Below, one piece after another: positions 18,913-28,233 of a stretch of 64,000 nucleotides of DNA; within the stretch, counting starts at the first letter, position 1, and the number at the start of each line of letters is the position of its first letter. The position numbers and the translations under genes are program-made. The notes beneath the pieces were generated by a model that had not been told where the DNA came from, did no database searches, and saw only the letters and a list, made by a program, of their open reading frames with translations. The DNA lies in the NCBI RefSeq assembly GCF_029910095.1, contig NZ_CP094526.1:6076001-6140000 (forward strand), in the 5' to 3' direction. Source of the stretch: Bradyrhizobium sp. ISRA464. Its GTDB lineage: Bacteria > Pseudomonadota > Alphaproteobacteria > Rhizobiales > Xanthobacteraceae.

Positions 18913-20715
18913 TCACTGCGGCAACGCGAACACGGTGAGCGTCCCGCCGAGCGCAGTGTAGTTGCTCAACGCAGCGTAGCCACCGACGGCACCGAGACCG
19001 GCAGTCGGATCGGTCAGACCAGCCGCGAGGCCGATGCCTGCCCAACCACCGACACCCGAGAGCACGGCAATGTACTGCTTGCCATTGTGTTCATAGGTCG
19101 TGACGTTGCCGATGATGCCGGACGGAGTCTTGAACTTGTAGAGCTCCTTGCCCGTCTTGGCGTCGACCGCCTTCAGGTAGCCTTCCAGCGTGCCGTAGAA
19201 CACCACGCCGCCGGCGGTCGCGAGTGCACCCGACCAGACCGAGAACTCCTCCGGATCCGACCAAACGATCTTGCCGGTCTTGGCGTCCCAGGCAATGAAG
19301 TTGCCCATGTTCTTGTCGCCGGGAGGCGGATACATCGACAGCGTCGCGCCAACATAGGGCTGACCTGCGGTGTAGCTCACCTTGAACGGCTCATAGTCCA
19401 TGCAGACGTGGTTGGTCGGCACGTAGAACAGCTGAGTCTCCGGCGAGTAGGCTGCAGGCTGCTCGTCCTTGGTGCCGAGCGCGGCCGGGCAGATGCCCTT
19501 GGTGTTGTGATCCTCTCCGCCCTTCTCGGTCGAGGCCGCGTCAAGAACCTTCGGACGACCGTAGGTCGGCGAGCTCTTGTTCATGTCGACGCCGGAGGTC
19601 CAGTTCACCTTCGGATCGTACTTTTCGGCGACCAGCAGCTCGCCGTCGGTGCGATCCAGCGTGTAGGCAAGGCCGTTACGATCGAAATGGGTCAAGAGCT
19701 TGCGCTCCTTGCCGTCGATCTTCTGGTCGGTGAGGATCATCTCGTTGACGCCGTCATAGTCCCACTCGTCGTGCGGCGTCATCTGGTAGACCCACTTGGC
19801 GATACCGGTGTCCGGATTGCGCGCGAAGATGGTCATCGACCACTTGTTGTCGCCGGGGCGCTGTTTCGGATTCCAGGTCGAAGGATTGCCCGAACCGTAA
19901 TAGACCATATCGAGCTCCGGGTCGTAGGCGATCCAACCCCACGTGCAACCGCCTCCGATCTTCCACTGATCGCCTTGCCAGGTCTTGAGGCTGGAATCCT
20001 TGCCGACCGGCTTGCCGAGCGCCGTGGTCTTGTCGTTGAACAAGAGCTCGCTATCCGGCCCTTCCGAGTAGGCTTTCCAGACCTGCTTGCCGTCCTTGAC
20101 GTCGTAGGCCGTCATGCTGCACTGAACGCCGAACTCGCCGCCCGAGGTTCCGACCAGCACCTTGTCCTTGACGACCAGAGGCGCCGACGTGCCGGTCTGC
20201 CCCTTCTTGGGGTCGCCGTTCTTCACCGACCACGCCACCTTGCCGGTCTTGGAATCAAGCGCGACCAGCGTGTCGTCGGCCTGATGCAGGAAGATCTTGC
20301 CGTCTGCATAGGCGAGGCCACGGTTGACCGTGTCGCAGCACATCACAGGGATAACATTTGGGTCCTGCTTGGGCTCGTAGCTCCAGATGATCTTGCTCTC
20401 CTGAGATAGGTCAAGAGCATAGACCTTGTTCGGGAACGGCGTGTGCACGTACATCGTATTGCCGATGATCAGCGGGCCGCCTTCGTGGCCACGCAGCACG
20501 CCGGTCGAGAACGTCCAGGCGACCTGCAACTTTCCGACGTTCGACGCGTTGATTTCATTCAGCTTCGAATAGCGGGTGTTGGCGTAGTCCCCGGCCGGCA
20601 TGACCCAGTCCTTGGGGTTCTTCGCCATCTTGATGAGTTCTTCGTTGGCGTTGGCAGCCCCGGCGGCAAACATCGCCATTGCCCCAACACCCGTCGCGTA
20701 AAGCACCTTGCGCAT
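18913..20715 (-). CDS. xoxF: Lanthanide-dependent PQQ methanol dehydrogenase XoxF
   Basis: A 600-residue periplasmic quinoprotein with a signal peptide ending near residue 23. Family features: adjacent cysteines C126-C127 forming the PQQ-stacking disulfide, metal ligands E194 (GGEFG) and N277 (GNPST), catalytic D319, and the extra D321 in the sequence DEWDYDG. Calcium-type MxaF has Ala at the latter place, so this is the lanthanide form. It oxidises methanol (and often formaldehyde) and passes electrons to the cytochrome encoded next. A good AGGAG-type site precedes the ATG. Confidence 0.96.
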   Translation of the reverse strand: MRKVLYATGVGAMAMFAAGAANANEELIKMAKNPKDWVMPAGDYANTRYSKLNEINASNVGKLQVAWTFSTGVLRGHEGGPLIIGNTMYVHTPFPNKVYALDLSQESKIIWSYEPKQDPNVIPVMCCDTVNRGLAYADGKIFLHQADDTLVALDSKTGKVAWSVKNGDPKKGQTGTSAPLVVKDKVLVGTSGGEFGVQCSMTAYDVKDGKQVWKAYSEGPDSELLFNDKTTALGKPVGKDSSLKTWQGDQWKIGGGCTWGWIAYDPELDMVYYGSGNPSTWNPKQRPGDNKWSMTIFARNPDTGIAKWVYQMTPHDEWDYDGVNEMILTDQKIDGKERKLLTHFDRNGLAYTLDRTDGELLVAEKYDPKVNWTSGVDMNKSSPTYGRPKVLDAASTEKGGEDHNTKGICPAALGTKDEQPAAYSPETQLFYVPTNHVCMDYEPFKVSYTAGQPYVGATLSMYPPPGDKNMGNFIAWDAKTGKIVWSDPEEFSVWSGALATAGGVVFYGTLEGYLKAVDAKTGKELYKFKTPSGIIGNVTTYEHNGKQYIAVLSGVGGWAGIGLAAGLTDPTAGLGAVGGYAALSNYTALGGTLTVFALPQ

Positions 20716-21131
20716 CGTGGATTCCTCCCAGTTTCAAGAGCTCAGGGTTTCCGTCGAAACGGCCCGCTTCTTCCATTTTGGTTCCCTAGCCGTACCCTGA
20801 TCGGTTCTTGCCGACTTGCCCAAGAGAGAACACCCGTTTGCTCGAAAGCGAACCTTCGCTAATTTTTTGCCGCTCCGGCCTGAATTGGTTTGGGAGGCTG
20901 GGCTTATGCTGCAAAGCATTAGGCCCGGCGGCAGCCTTCGCCGGCCCTTGTGCCCTCCAAGGTTGCGCTTGACGGCGCAAGAACTTAGACGGAGGATTGC
21001 CCAACATTGACCGGGAGGAATCCCGTCGCTCCCCTCTGCCTCTCGCGAAATGAGGGAAAAGGCGCGGCATCTCGGGCCAGGCTTCGCGCGGTGGGCAGTC
21101 ACGCTTGGGGATCGAATCGGTGGCTGGAAAG
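20716..21131. promoter_or_regulatory. Divergent xoxF / araC-type regulator control region
   Basis: About 415 bases separate xoxF from the divergently transcribed AraC-type gene, with no gene inside. A perfect inverted repeat AGCGAA-CC-TTCGCT lies at 20847-20860 and is a possible operator, though it is short. The layout suggests that the AraC protein controls xoxF, or that both respond to the same signal. No confident -10/-35 pair was assigned. Confidence 0.4.
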
Positions 21132-22106
21132 ATGTCCGACACAATCCATTCACTCAACACGACCGGCTTGACGCCCAAGCGGCAAATCGAGCGCTGGTCA
21201 GACGCATTGACTGACCTATGTGGTCAGTTCGAGGTCGATGCTCTGGAAGGATCCTCGCTCGAGGGACGGATCAACTACACGACGGTGTCGCGCTTGAAGC
21301 TGTGCCAGATCGAGGTAGGCCAGCATCGGATCGCGCACACGATCTCGCGCATCAAGTTGAGCGAGCATCCTTACATCAAGATCCTCTTCCAGACCTATGG
21401 CGTGTCGCATTTCGAGCAGGAAGGCCGGCATTTCGACATCATGCCCGGCGATTGCTTCGCCTATGACGTGTCCTGCCCGCACACCATCGTCAGCCCGTCG
21501 CTGACTCGTCATGAAGTCGTCATCGTGCCGAAGGACCTCTTGAAGGAGCGCGGCTTCCAGCTCTCCAAGATGGCGCCGTGCAAGCTGTCGGCGCGCAACG
21601 GCACCGGCCGCATCGCCTATGACTTCGTGCATGCCGCTTTCGGCGAGGCGTCGAAGCTGTCTCCGCTCAACGCGGTCGGCGTCGCCGATTCGCTGATCGA
21701 CCTGCTGCTGCTGCCGCTGCGCGAGACCGGCGCGATGTTCGACCGCGGCAGTGCCGAGGCGACCTATGTCCGGGCGCAGGGCTTCATCCGCGAGCACCTG
21801 CGCGACCCCGACCTTTGCATCGACCGCATTTCCGGGGCGCTCGGCTGCTCCAAGCGCTACCTGCACATGCTGTTCAGCGATCGCGGCATGACGGTCAGCG
21901 ATTACATTTGGAAGGCCCGGCTGCAGCATTGCCGGCAGGAGCTGGAATCGCAGAACGGCAAGACCATCACCGACGTCGCGTTCTCGTGGGGCTTCTCGAG
22001 CTCCTCGCATTTCAGCCGGGTGTTCCGGAAATATTTCGGCATCGCGCCCTCCTCCGTCCACAAGGGTCAGCACGGCGGCATGCCGGCGGACGTGGTGCTG
22101 GAGTAA
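21132..22106 (+). CDS. AraC family transcriptional regulator
   Basis: A protein of about 324 residues with an N-terminal AraC-binding-like sensor domain (HPYIKILFQTYGVSHFEQEG) and a C-terminal double helix-turn-helix. Seen in the latter are DRISGALGCSKRYLHMLFSD and ITDVAFSWGFSSSSHFSRVF. The start is uncertain: ATG at 21132 is used, but GTG at 21120 with GGGGA upstream or TTG at 21105 are possible. It is divergent from xoxF, so it is a candidate regulator of methanol oxidation; effector unknown. Confidence 0.87.
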   Translation: MSDTIHSLNTTGLTPKRQIERWSDALTDLCGQFEVDALEGSSLEGRINYTTVSRLKLCQIEVGQHRIAHTISRIKLSEHPYIKILFQTYGVSHFEQEGRHFDIMPGDCFAYDVSCPHTIVSPSLTRHEVVIVPKDLLKERGFQLSKMAPCKLSARNGTGRIAYDFVHAAFGEASKLSPLNAVGVADSLIDLLLLPLRETGAMFDRGSAEATYVRAQGFIREHLRDPDLCIDRISGALGCSKRYLHMLFSDRGMTVSDYIWKARLQHCRQELESQNGKTITDVAFSWGFSSSSHFSRVFRKYFGIAPSSVHKGQHGGMPADVVLE

Positions 22107-22150
22107 CGTCTCCGTTCGGCGTGCAAGCACGCCGACGGGCATTCCCTGTC

Positions 22151-22537
22151 ATGCTTTCCAGCATCAAAGCCTGGGCGCGCAACCTCAAACGGGATAGCTA
22201 CGCGCTCTATTTGGCATCACGCGATCCGCGTGTGCCCTGGCACGCCAAGGCACTCGCCGTCGCGATCGCGGCCTATGCGCTCTCGCCCATCGACCTGATT
22301 CCGGACTTCATTCCGGTTATCGGCTATCTCGACGATCTGATCCTGCTGCCGCTCGGCATCTGGCTCGCGATCTCGCTCATCCCACCCGATGTCATGGCCG
22401 AGTGCCGGGCGAGCGCAAACAGCGCCCTGCAGCGGCCGACGAGCCGGGCCGGAATGATCGCGATCATCCTGCTCTGGATCGCCGGTGCGCTCGCGCTGGC
22501 GTGGGCGATTGTCGTCCACTGGCCGCGACAATCCTAG
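22151..22537 (+). CDS. DUF1232 (YkvA-like) membrane protein
   Basis: A 128-residue protein with the DUF1232 core: WHAKALAVAIAAYALSPIDL followed by IPDFIPVIGYLDDLILLPLG. A further membrane helix near the C-terminus reads MIAIILLWIAGALALAWAIV. Function of the family is unknown. Its TAG stop is the left CTAG flank of an IS1182-like element, so the gene ends exactly where the insertion begins and remains intact. Confidence 0.8.
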   Translation: MLSSIKAWARNLKRDSYALYLASRDPRVPWHAKALAVAIAAYALSPIDLIPDFIPVIGYLDDLILLPLGIWLAISLIPPDVMAECRASANSALQRPTSRAGMIAIILLWIAGALALAWAIVVHWPRQS

Positions 22538-23981
22538 GAGCCTGTCTGAGTAGTGACTGGTCAAGAGGGTGCGAGTCTGATTCCTTACATAGCGATGAGC
22601 AAGGAATTTCGCCCCTGGAAGATCGATGAGGCCCAGCTTCTGCCGCCGCGCGTGCAGGATTATGTGCCGCAAGATCACGTTTCGCGGTTGATCGTGTCGC
22701 TGGTCAGGGAAAGCCTTGATCTATCGGCGCTCCTCGGCAGCTACCGGAGTGGGCTGGGTCAGCCGCCGTTTGATCCGCGGATGATGACGGCGCTGCTTCT
22801 GCACGGCTATGCGAGCGGCATCTACTCGTCGCGGCGGATCGCCAAGGCGACGGTGGAGCGGGCGGATTTCATGATGATCGTGGCCGGCGACCCGCCGGAC
22901 TTCCGCACGATCTCGGAGTTCCGGCGGCGGCACCTTAAGGCGCTGGCCGACCTGTTTGTGCAGGTGCTGAAGCTCGCCGAGAAGGCCGGGTTGGTGAAGC
23001 TCGGGCACGTTGCGCTCGACGGCACCAAGATCAAGGCGAACGCGTCCAAGCACAAGGCGATGAGCTACGATCGCATGAAGAAGCGGGAAGCGGAGCTTGA
23101 AGCGGAGGTCGATCGCTGGCTCAAGGCCGCCGAGGCCGCCGATGCGGAGGAGGACCAGCGCTACGGCGACCAGCGCGGCGACGAAATGCCCGATTGGGTG
23201 GCCGACAAGCAGAAGCGGCTTGAGAAGATACGCGAGGCCAAGGCCGCGCTGGAGGCCGAAGCCAAGGCTGCAGCCGAGGCGGAGAGCAAGGCGCGGGCCG
23301 AGGCCGAGGAGCGTCGCGTCGCCGAAGGCCGCAAGAAGAGCGGCAAGACGCCGACGAAAACCGAGCCCGACGGCAAGGCGCAACGCAATTTCACCGACCC
23401 GGAGAGCCGCATCCTGAAGACCAAGGACGGTTACATCCAGGGCTACAACGCCCAGGCCGCGGTCGATGGTGCCCATCAGATCATCGTGGCGCAGACGCTG
23501 ACCGGTTCCTCCAGCGATCAGGCGCAACTGGCGCCGTTGCTCGACGGGATCAGGGCCAATTTGGGGACCAATCCCGACGAAGTGTCGGCCGACGCCGGCT
23601 ACTGCTCCGCCGCCAATCTTCGCACGATCAAGCGGCGGCGCATCGAGGGCTACATCGCCACCGGGAGGCAGAAGCACGGCACCCCGTCCGCCACTGCGAA
23701 AACGGCTTCAAGAGCCGGATCGCTGATCGCCAGGATGAGCACCAAGCTCAAGCGCGCCGGCTACCGAAGTCGCTACCGCTTGCGTAAGCAGATCGTCGAA
23801 CCCGTCTTCGGACAGATCAAACAGGCAAGAGGGTTCAGGCAATTCCTGCTGCGCGGCATCGACAAAGTGAAGGCCGAATGGGCCCTGATCTGCACCGCTC
23901 ACAACCTCGTCAAGCTGGCGAGGGTCGCATGAGCCGCTATCATTAGCCCGCCTTCCCGGAGCTAACTGGACAGGCTCCTAG
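22534..23981 (+). mobile_element. IS1182-like insertion sequence flanked by CTAG duplications
   Basis: The element of 1440 bp (22538-23977) has terminal repeats GAGCCTGTC at the left and GACAGGCTC at the right, and is flanked on both sides by CTAG (22534-22537 and 23978-23981). That fits the palindromic target duplication seen with IS1182-type elements. It carries one intact transposase gene. It landed at the junction of the DUF1232 stop codon and a dispersed palindromic repeat. Confidence 0.87.
22595..23932 (+). CDS. IS1182 family transposase
   Basis: A 445-residue transposase with the N-terminal DUF772-like region (QDYVPQDHVSRLIVSLVRES), a DDE nuclease core (GHVALDGTKIKANASKHKAM, YNAQAAVDGAHQIIVAQ, VSADAGYCSAANL) and the C-terminal glutamate motif RLRKQIVEPVFGQIKQARGF. 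Between the first and second catalytic segments is a long Ala/Glu/Lys-rich coiled coil, typical of this family. The ATG at 22595 is preferred over an upstream start at 22553. The gene looks intact, so the element may be active. Confidence 0.88.
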   Translation: MSKEFRPWKIDEAQLLPPRVQDYVPQDHVSRLIVSLVRESLDLSALLGSYRSGLGQPPFDPRMMTALLLHGYASGIYSSRRIAKATVERADFMMIVAGDPPDFRTISEFRRRHLKALADLFVQVLKLAEKAGLVKLGHVALDGTKIKANASKHKAMSYDRMKKREAELEAEVDRWLKAAEAADAEEDQRYGDQRGDEMPDWVADKQKRLEKIREAKAALEAEAKAAAEAESKARAEAEERRVAEGRKKSGKTPTKTEPDGKAQRNFTDPESRILKTKDGYIQGYNAQAAVDGAHQIIVAQTLTGSSSDQAQLAPLLDGIRANLGTNPDEVSADAGYCSAANLRTIKRRRIEGYIATGRQKHGTPSATAKTASRAGSLIARMSTKLKRAGYRSRYRLRKQIVEPVFGQIKQARGFRQFLLRGIDKVKAEWALICTAHNLVKLARVA

Positions 23982-24084
23982 AGCGTTTTCGGGCGAAGTG
24001 GACACCGGTTCGCGTGAAGAAAACGCGTCAAGACAGGAAATCCGGAGATTCGGTTCTGATTCAATCAGAACCGAAAACGCTCTA
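23980..24084. repeat. Dispersed palindromic repeat
   Basis: Outer inverted repeats AGAGCGTTTTC (23980-23990) and GAAAACGCTCT (24073-24083) enclose GTGGACACCGGTTCGCGTGA and an inner palindrome GGTTCTGATT-C-AATCAGAACC at 24052-24072. A related copy in the other orientation lies at 42172-42272. The pattern matches a repeat I recall as very common between genes in Bradyrhizobium. It separates the IS from the TonB receptor gene and may act as a terminator or mRNA-stability element. Confidence 0.75.
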
Positions 24085-24085
24085 G

Positions 24086-26533
24086 CTAGAACGTCGCCTT
24101 CAAGCCGGCATAGAACGCGCGCGGCCGCGCCGGGCTCAGCGAGGTCGGATCCGTAAACGGCGCGCCGCCATTGGCGAAGTTCGGCAGCACGTCGGTCTGG
24201 AAGAAGGTGCCGTAGGTCGCGTACCGCTTGTCGAAGATGTTGTCGACGCGGCCATAGATCTGAAAGGTCTTGTTGATCTGGTACGAGGCGTGCACGTTGA
24301 AGACAGCATAGGAGGGCAGCTTCGGCGCCTGGTTGGATTCGTCGCCGACGAAGAACTGGCTGCTGACCCAGAGAGCGTCGCCACCGATCTTGAACGCATC
24401 GGTCACGGCGTAATCGAAGCCAGCCTTGACGCGATGGCGGGGCACGGCCGGAATCTGGTTGCCCGGCAAGATCTGGACGTTGCCGTTGGCATCCGCAAAC
24501 GGGCTGTTCGAGCCGACCTGCAGCGAATCCAGGAAGCGGGCATCGACGAAGGAGTAGCTCGCATAGACCTGGAATGCCGACGATTTCAGGTTGACCTCGG
24601 CCTCGATGCCCTGCCGGTGCGTCGAACCGACATTCTGGTAGTAGCCGTGGCCCGGTAGAAGCGGGCTCGGAATGGCGAGGATATCGTCAGTGTTCTTGGC
24701 GCGGAAGCCTCCGAGCTTCCAGCTCAGCGTGCCGATGTTGAGGTCCTTGGTGCCACGCAACCCCGCTTCGACCGTGTGCGACACCACCTGCTTGAGGTCC
24801 GGGTCCGACACCAGGAAGGCCGCAATGGTGCAGGGATTGCTCGGATCGGCACAGCCCAGCTCCAGCGGCGTCGGGGCGCGATTGGCCTCCGAATAGCCGG
24901 CATAGGCCGTCAGCTCCGGCGTGATCTTGAAGGTGCCGCCGATGATGGGATTGAAGCGGTCATATTCGTGGGTGCCGTTCAGCGCGGTGCCGAGCTGGTC
25001 CTCGAGCGAGATATGGGCCGCGTTGAACCGGCCGCCGCCGGTGATCGAGAACCTGTTGGTGACGTCGAAGGTGTCGAGCGCGTAGATGCCGGTGTACTGG
25101 TTGGTGGTTCGCAGCGACACCGGGCCGATCTCACCGACCGTGGGATTGCCGGATTGCCCGAGATAGATGCCGCTGCCTGACAGGACATAATCCGTGCCGA
25201 TGGTGGCGAGCTCGGCGCTGGCGTTGAACCAGGTGACGCTGGTGTCGTAGCTGCCGCCGATGGTGAAGCGGTTGTCGTGCCCGAATAGCTTGTCGTCGTT
25301 GGTCGCCTGCAACGAGAAGCCGGCGGTGGTCGACCGTGTCGACGTTCGATCGATCTCGCCAAGGAATGCGCTTGACGGGAACGGATTGCTGAGCTGGACG
25401 CCGTTCACGTCGTTCGCCGGCGTTGCACCGTCGCCGAAGCACAGCAGTGTCGGATCGTCGCAGGGCTGCACGCCGGTCGGATTTCCGTCCACGGTCTTCT
25501 GGCCGAAGAAGCGCAGATGTGCGGCGCCCTCGATCGTCCAGGTCGGGGCGGCCTCGACCTTGCCGGTGAGGTTCAGGTAGCCGACGCGATTCGCTGTGGT
25601 TTGCGGCGTCGTGTAGGTCGCGCCCCAATATTGCTGCAGCAATTCGGCCGGCACGGTGACTGTGGCGCCGAACTTGTTGTCGGCAACGCCCATGCTGAGA
25701 TGGAATTCGTTGACGTCGTTCCTGTAGGCGACGTCGCCGTAGAAGCGCCGGACGTCGGACTGCGAGAAGTTGCGGAAGCCGTCGTCGTGCACGCCCTCGA
25801 GGGCGCCGTAGACGGCATAGTTGTTGTCGATCTGCTTGCCCCACTGCGCGGAGCCCTGGATGCGGCCGAACGAGCCGCCCATCACGTTGAGCTCGGTGCC
25901 GTGATAGCTGAAGCCATCCTTCATCTGGAGGTCGACCGCGCCGCCCAGCGCATTCAGGCCGAAGGCCGGATTGTTGGTCACAATGGTGGCTGACCTGATC
26001 GCCGCGGTCGGGATCAAATCCCAGTTGACGGTGTCGCCGAAGGCTTCGTTGATGCGAACCCCGTTCTGGTAGACCGCGAGTCCTTGCGGCGTGCCCGACA
26101 ACGGCGAGGCGACGAAACCGCGGAACTCCAGGTTCGGCTGGAATGGATTGCCGGAGACCTCGTTGATGTTGACGGACGGCACGTTATGCAACAGCGCGTC
26201 CGTGACATTGGGCGAGCCGGTCCGTTCGATCTGCTTGCTGTCGACGACGTTGACGCTGGCAGAAACCTTGTCGGCATCGATTTCGGAGGCGGACGACGCT
26301 GTGGCTGCAGGCGCGGTCGGTATCACAACTCTCGGCCGGGGACGAACGATGCGCGGGCCCTCCCGCGAGCGACTGCGCTTGACGCCCTCGCTCGGCGCCG
26401 TGACCTCAACGGGCGGCAGCGTTTGAACGTGCTCGGACCCGCCTTGAGCAAAGGCAGCGTCTTTGCCAACGACAATGCCAGTCGCGATTGATGCGACCAT
26501 CACAAATCGCACGCCGCCCATCTTCCCACCCAT
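24086..26533 (-). CDS. TonB-dependent outer-membrane receptor
   Basis: An outer-membrane receptor of about 815 residues with a signal peptide, a short TonB-box-like segment (VQTLPPVEVTAP), a plug domain (around NVTDALLHNVPSVNINEVSG) and a 22-stranded-type barrel ending in GLKATF with terminal Phe. The start is uncertain among in-frame ATGs at 26599, 26533 and 26521. Its setting between xoxF and the lut-like transporter makes uptake of a lanthanide chelate the leading idea, as for LutH. Iron siderophores, cobalamin or other substrates cannot be excluded. Confidence 0.88.
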   Translation of the reverse strand: MGGKMGGVRFVMVASIATGIVVGKDAAFAQGGSEHVQTLPPVEVTAPSEGVKRSRSREGPRIVRPRPRVVIPTAPAATASSASEIDADKVSASVNVVDSKQIERTGSPNVTDALLHNVPSVNINEVSGNPFQPNLEFRGFVASPLSGTPQGLAVYQNGVRINEAFGDTVNWDLIPTAAIRSATIVTNNPAFGLNALGGAVDLQMKDGFSYHGTELNVMGGSFGRIQGSAQWGKQIDNNYAVYGALEGVHDDGFRNFSQSDVRRFYGDVAYRNDVNEFHLSMGVADNKFGATVTVPAELLQQYWGATYTTPQTTANRVGYLNLTGKVEAAPTWTIEGAAHLRFFGQKTVDGNPTGVQPCDDPTLLCFGDGATPANDVNGVQLSNPFPSSAFLGEIDRTSTRSTTAGFSLQATNDDKLFGHDNRFTIGGSYDTSVTWFNASAELATIGTDYVLSGSGIYLGQSGNPTVGEIGPVSLRTTNQYTGIYALDTFDVTNRFSITGGGRFNAAHISLEDQLGTALNGTHEYDRFNPIIGGTFKITPELTAYAGYSEANRAPTPLELGCADPSNPCTIAAFLVSDPDLKQVVSHTVEAGLRGTKDLNIGTLSWKLGGFRAKNTDDILAIPSPLLPGHGYYQNVGSTHRQGIEAEVNLKSSAFQVYASYSFVDARFLDSLQVGSNSPFADANGNVQILPGNQIPAVPRHRVKAGFDYAVTDAFKIGGDALWVSSQFFVGDESNQAPKLPSYAVFNVHASYQINKTFQIYGRVDNIFDKRYATYGTFFQTDVLPNFANGGAPFTDPTSLSPARPRAFYAGLKATF

Positions 26534-26680
26534 CGACGGCCGGCCTTGCTTGTCCCCGCCGGTTCGTGCCGCGATACTAGTGAGCAGGTTGCACGCCACG
26601 CCACCGAAATCTGTTCCCGAAAGATTCGGGAATAATTCCCGAAGAGAAGGCGAGCGATAGCTCCCAAGCTGGTACGGCCT

Positions 26681-28045
26681 TCAAGCCTGCACGGCTTTGG
26701 GAACGAGAGCCTCGACCGTCACGCCATCATCGCCGGAGTTGACGTTGAGCGTCCCGCCCAATGCGAGGATCCGTTCGCGCATGCCGGTCAGACCTCGCCC
26801 AAGCCTGTAGTCCGGTCGGAGACCGCGGCCGTTGTCGCTCACCCTCACCAGCGCGCATCCCCGGCTGTCGCGCACGCCGGTCTGCCGCTCCGCCGGTTCG
26901 ATCGTGATGCTGACCGCGGTCGCGCCGGCGTGCCGGAAAACATTGGTGAGCGCCTCCTGCACGATGCGATAGATCGTCAGATCGGCCGTCTCGCCGGTGT
27001 CGCCGAGCGCGCTCGAAACGCTGCTCTCGATCTCCACCTCGGGATGCGTCTCGCTCCACAACCGCACCAATGCACCGAGAGCCTCGCGAAGCCCGAGTTC
27101 GGCGAGACCGGCGGGCCGCAACCGTTCGAGGATACGACGCGTGAATTGCTGAAGCGCATTGACCTGTTCGAGGATGGCATTGCCGTGCTTGCGCAGCGCC
27201 GCCGGATCCGGCTTGTCGACCTCCGCCATGCGCATCAGGGCGCCGGCGTGCGCGCGCAGCGCAAACAGATAGGGCCCGAACTCGTCGTGCAGCTCGCGTG
27301 CGATCTCCTTGCGCTCGGAATCCTGCAACGACACCGCGCGCTCGGCGAGCTGCCGCTTGCCGTCCACGGCCTCGCCCAATGTCGCCGCCAGATGGTTCAG
27401 TTTGGAACAGATCGCGGCCAGTTCGGGCGATCCCCCCGGCTCGACGCGCACGTCGTAGAACCCTGCCTCGATGCTGGTCATGGCTTTCGATAACCCTTCC
27501 AGCGGCGCAAGTGCGCGGCCGACAACCAGCATGGTCACCAGAAAGAGCGCGACCGCGATTGCAGAGCCGACCTCGACCTGGGTGACAATGCCGTCCCAGA
27601 TCTCGGCCATTTCGTCGTCGGGGTGCGAGGTGATGAGCAGCGATTGCGGCTCGCCGTGAATCGAAATCGGCACCCGCACCGAGGTCTGCTCGGGATGGAC
27701 CAGGGCGACGAACCATGCCGGCGGAGCGCGCGGATTGCCGGTTTGCTCCGCGGGCTCGGACGCTTTGGCCGTCGCGTCATCCTGCCGCGTGATGCTGACA
27801 TGGCGCAGCCGGCTCAGGTCCTGGACGATCTGATCGAGCCGCGCATCGGGATCCGGCGCCCCCTTGAGGCCCGCAACGATCGTCTCGACGAACTCGCGCG
27901 CCAGCCGGATCGTGCTCTGGTCCTCGGCCTGCACCCGAGGTCCCGCTTCCAGCACGAGCCGCGCAATATTGACGCCCAGTCCGATCAACAGGATCAGCGC
28001 CAGCAGCAGGTTGATCCGTGCGCGCAAGGATAGTTTTCGCCACAT
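26681..28045 (-). CDS. NarX-type sensor histidine kinase
   Basis: A 454-residue inner-membrane kinase. TM1 is at about 11-33, a periplasmic sensor loop at 34-155, TM2 at 156-178, then HAMP, then a HisKA_3 dimerisation domain with H253 in ELHDEFGPYL, and a HATPase domain with N and G boxes (EALTNVFRHA, DNGRGL, GRGLTGMRER). Divergent from the LuxR-type response regulator across about 190 bases. The pair resembles FlhSR of Paracoccus, which controls methanol and formaldehyde genes; the signal is unknown. Confidence 0.88.
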   Translation of the reverse strand: MWRKLSLRARINLLLALILLIGLGVNIARLVLEAGPRVQAEDQSTIRLAREFVETIVAGLKGAPDPDARLDQIVQDLSRLRHVSITRQDDATAKASEPAEQTGNPRAPPAWFVALVHPEQTSVRVPISIHGEPQSLLITSHPDDEMAEIWDGIVTQVEVGSAIAVALFLVTMLVVGRALAPLEGLSKAMTSIEAGFYDVRVEPGGSPELAAICSKLNHLAATLGEAVDGKRQLAERAVSLQDSERKEIARELHDEFGPYLFALRAHAGALMRMAEVDKPDPAALRKHGNAILEQVNALQQFTRRILERLRPAGLAELGLREALGALVRLWSETHPEVEIESSVSSALGDTGETADLTIYRIVQEALTNVFRHAGATAVSITIEPAERQTGVRDSRGCALVRVSDNGRGLRPDYRLGRGLTGMRERILALGGTLNVNSGDDGVTVEALVPKAVQA

Positions 28046-28233
28046 TGCGTTGCCCCTGACCGCGAAGTCCTCCTCCCAGAGGATCGTTGACAGCCAAACT
28101 TGCCCGGCTATCTAATCCCACCCTACTGCAATCCCGCACGAGGTGTACAACCGGATTGGAACCGGTGTTCGCCTGCACGTCGTGCAAGCTGATGCGATGA
28201 TGAACGGATCGAAGCGGGCCGACGGGAAACACC

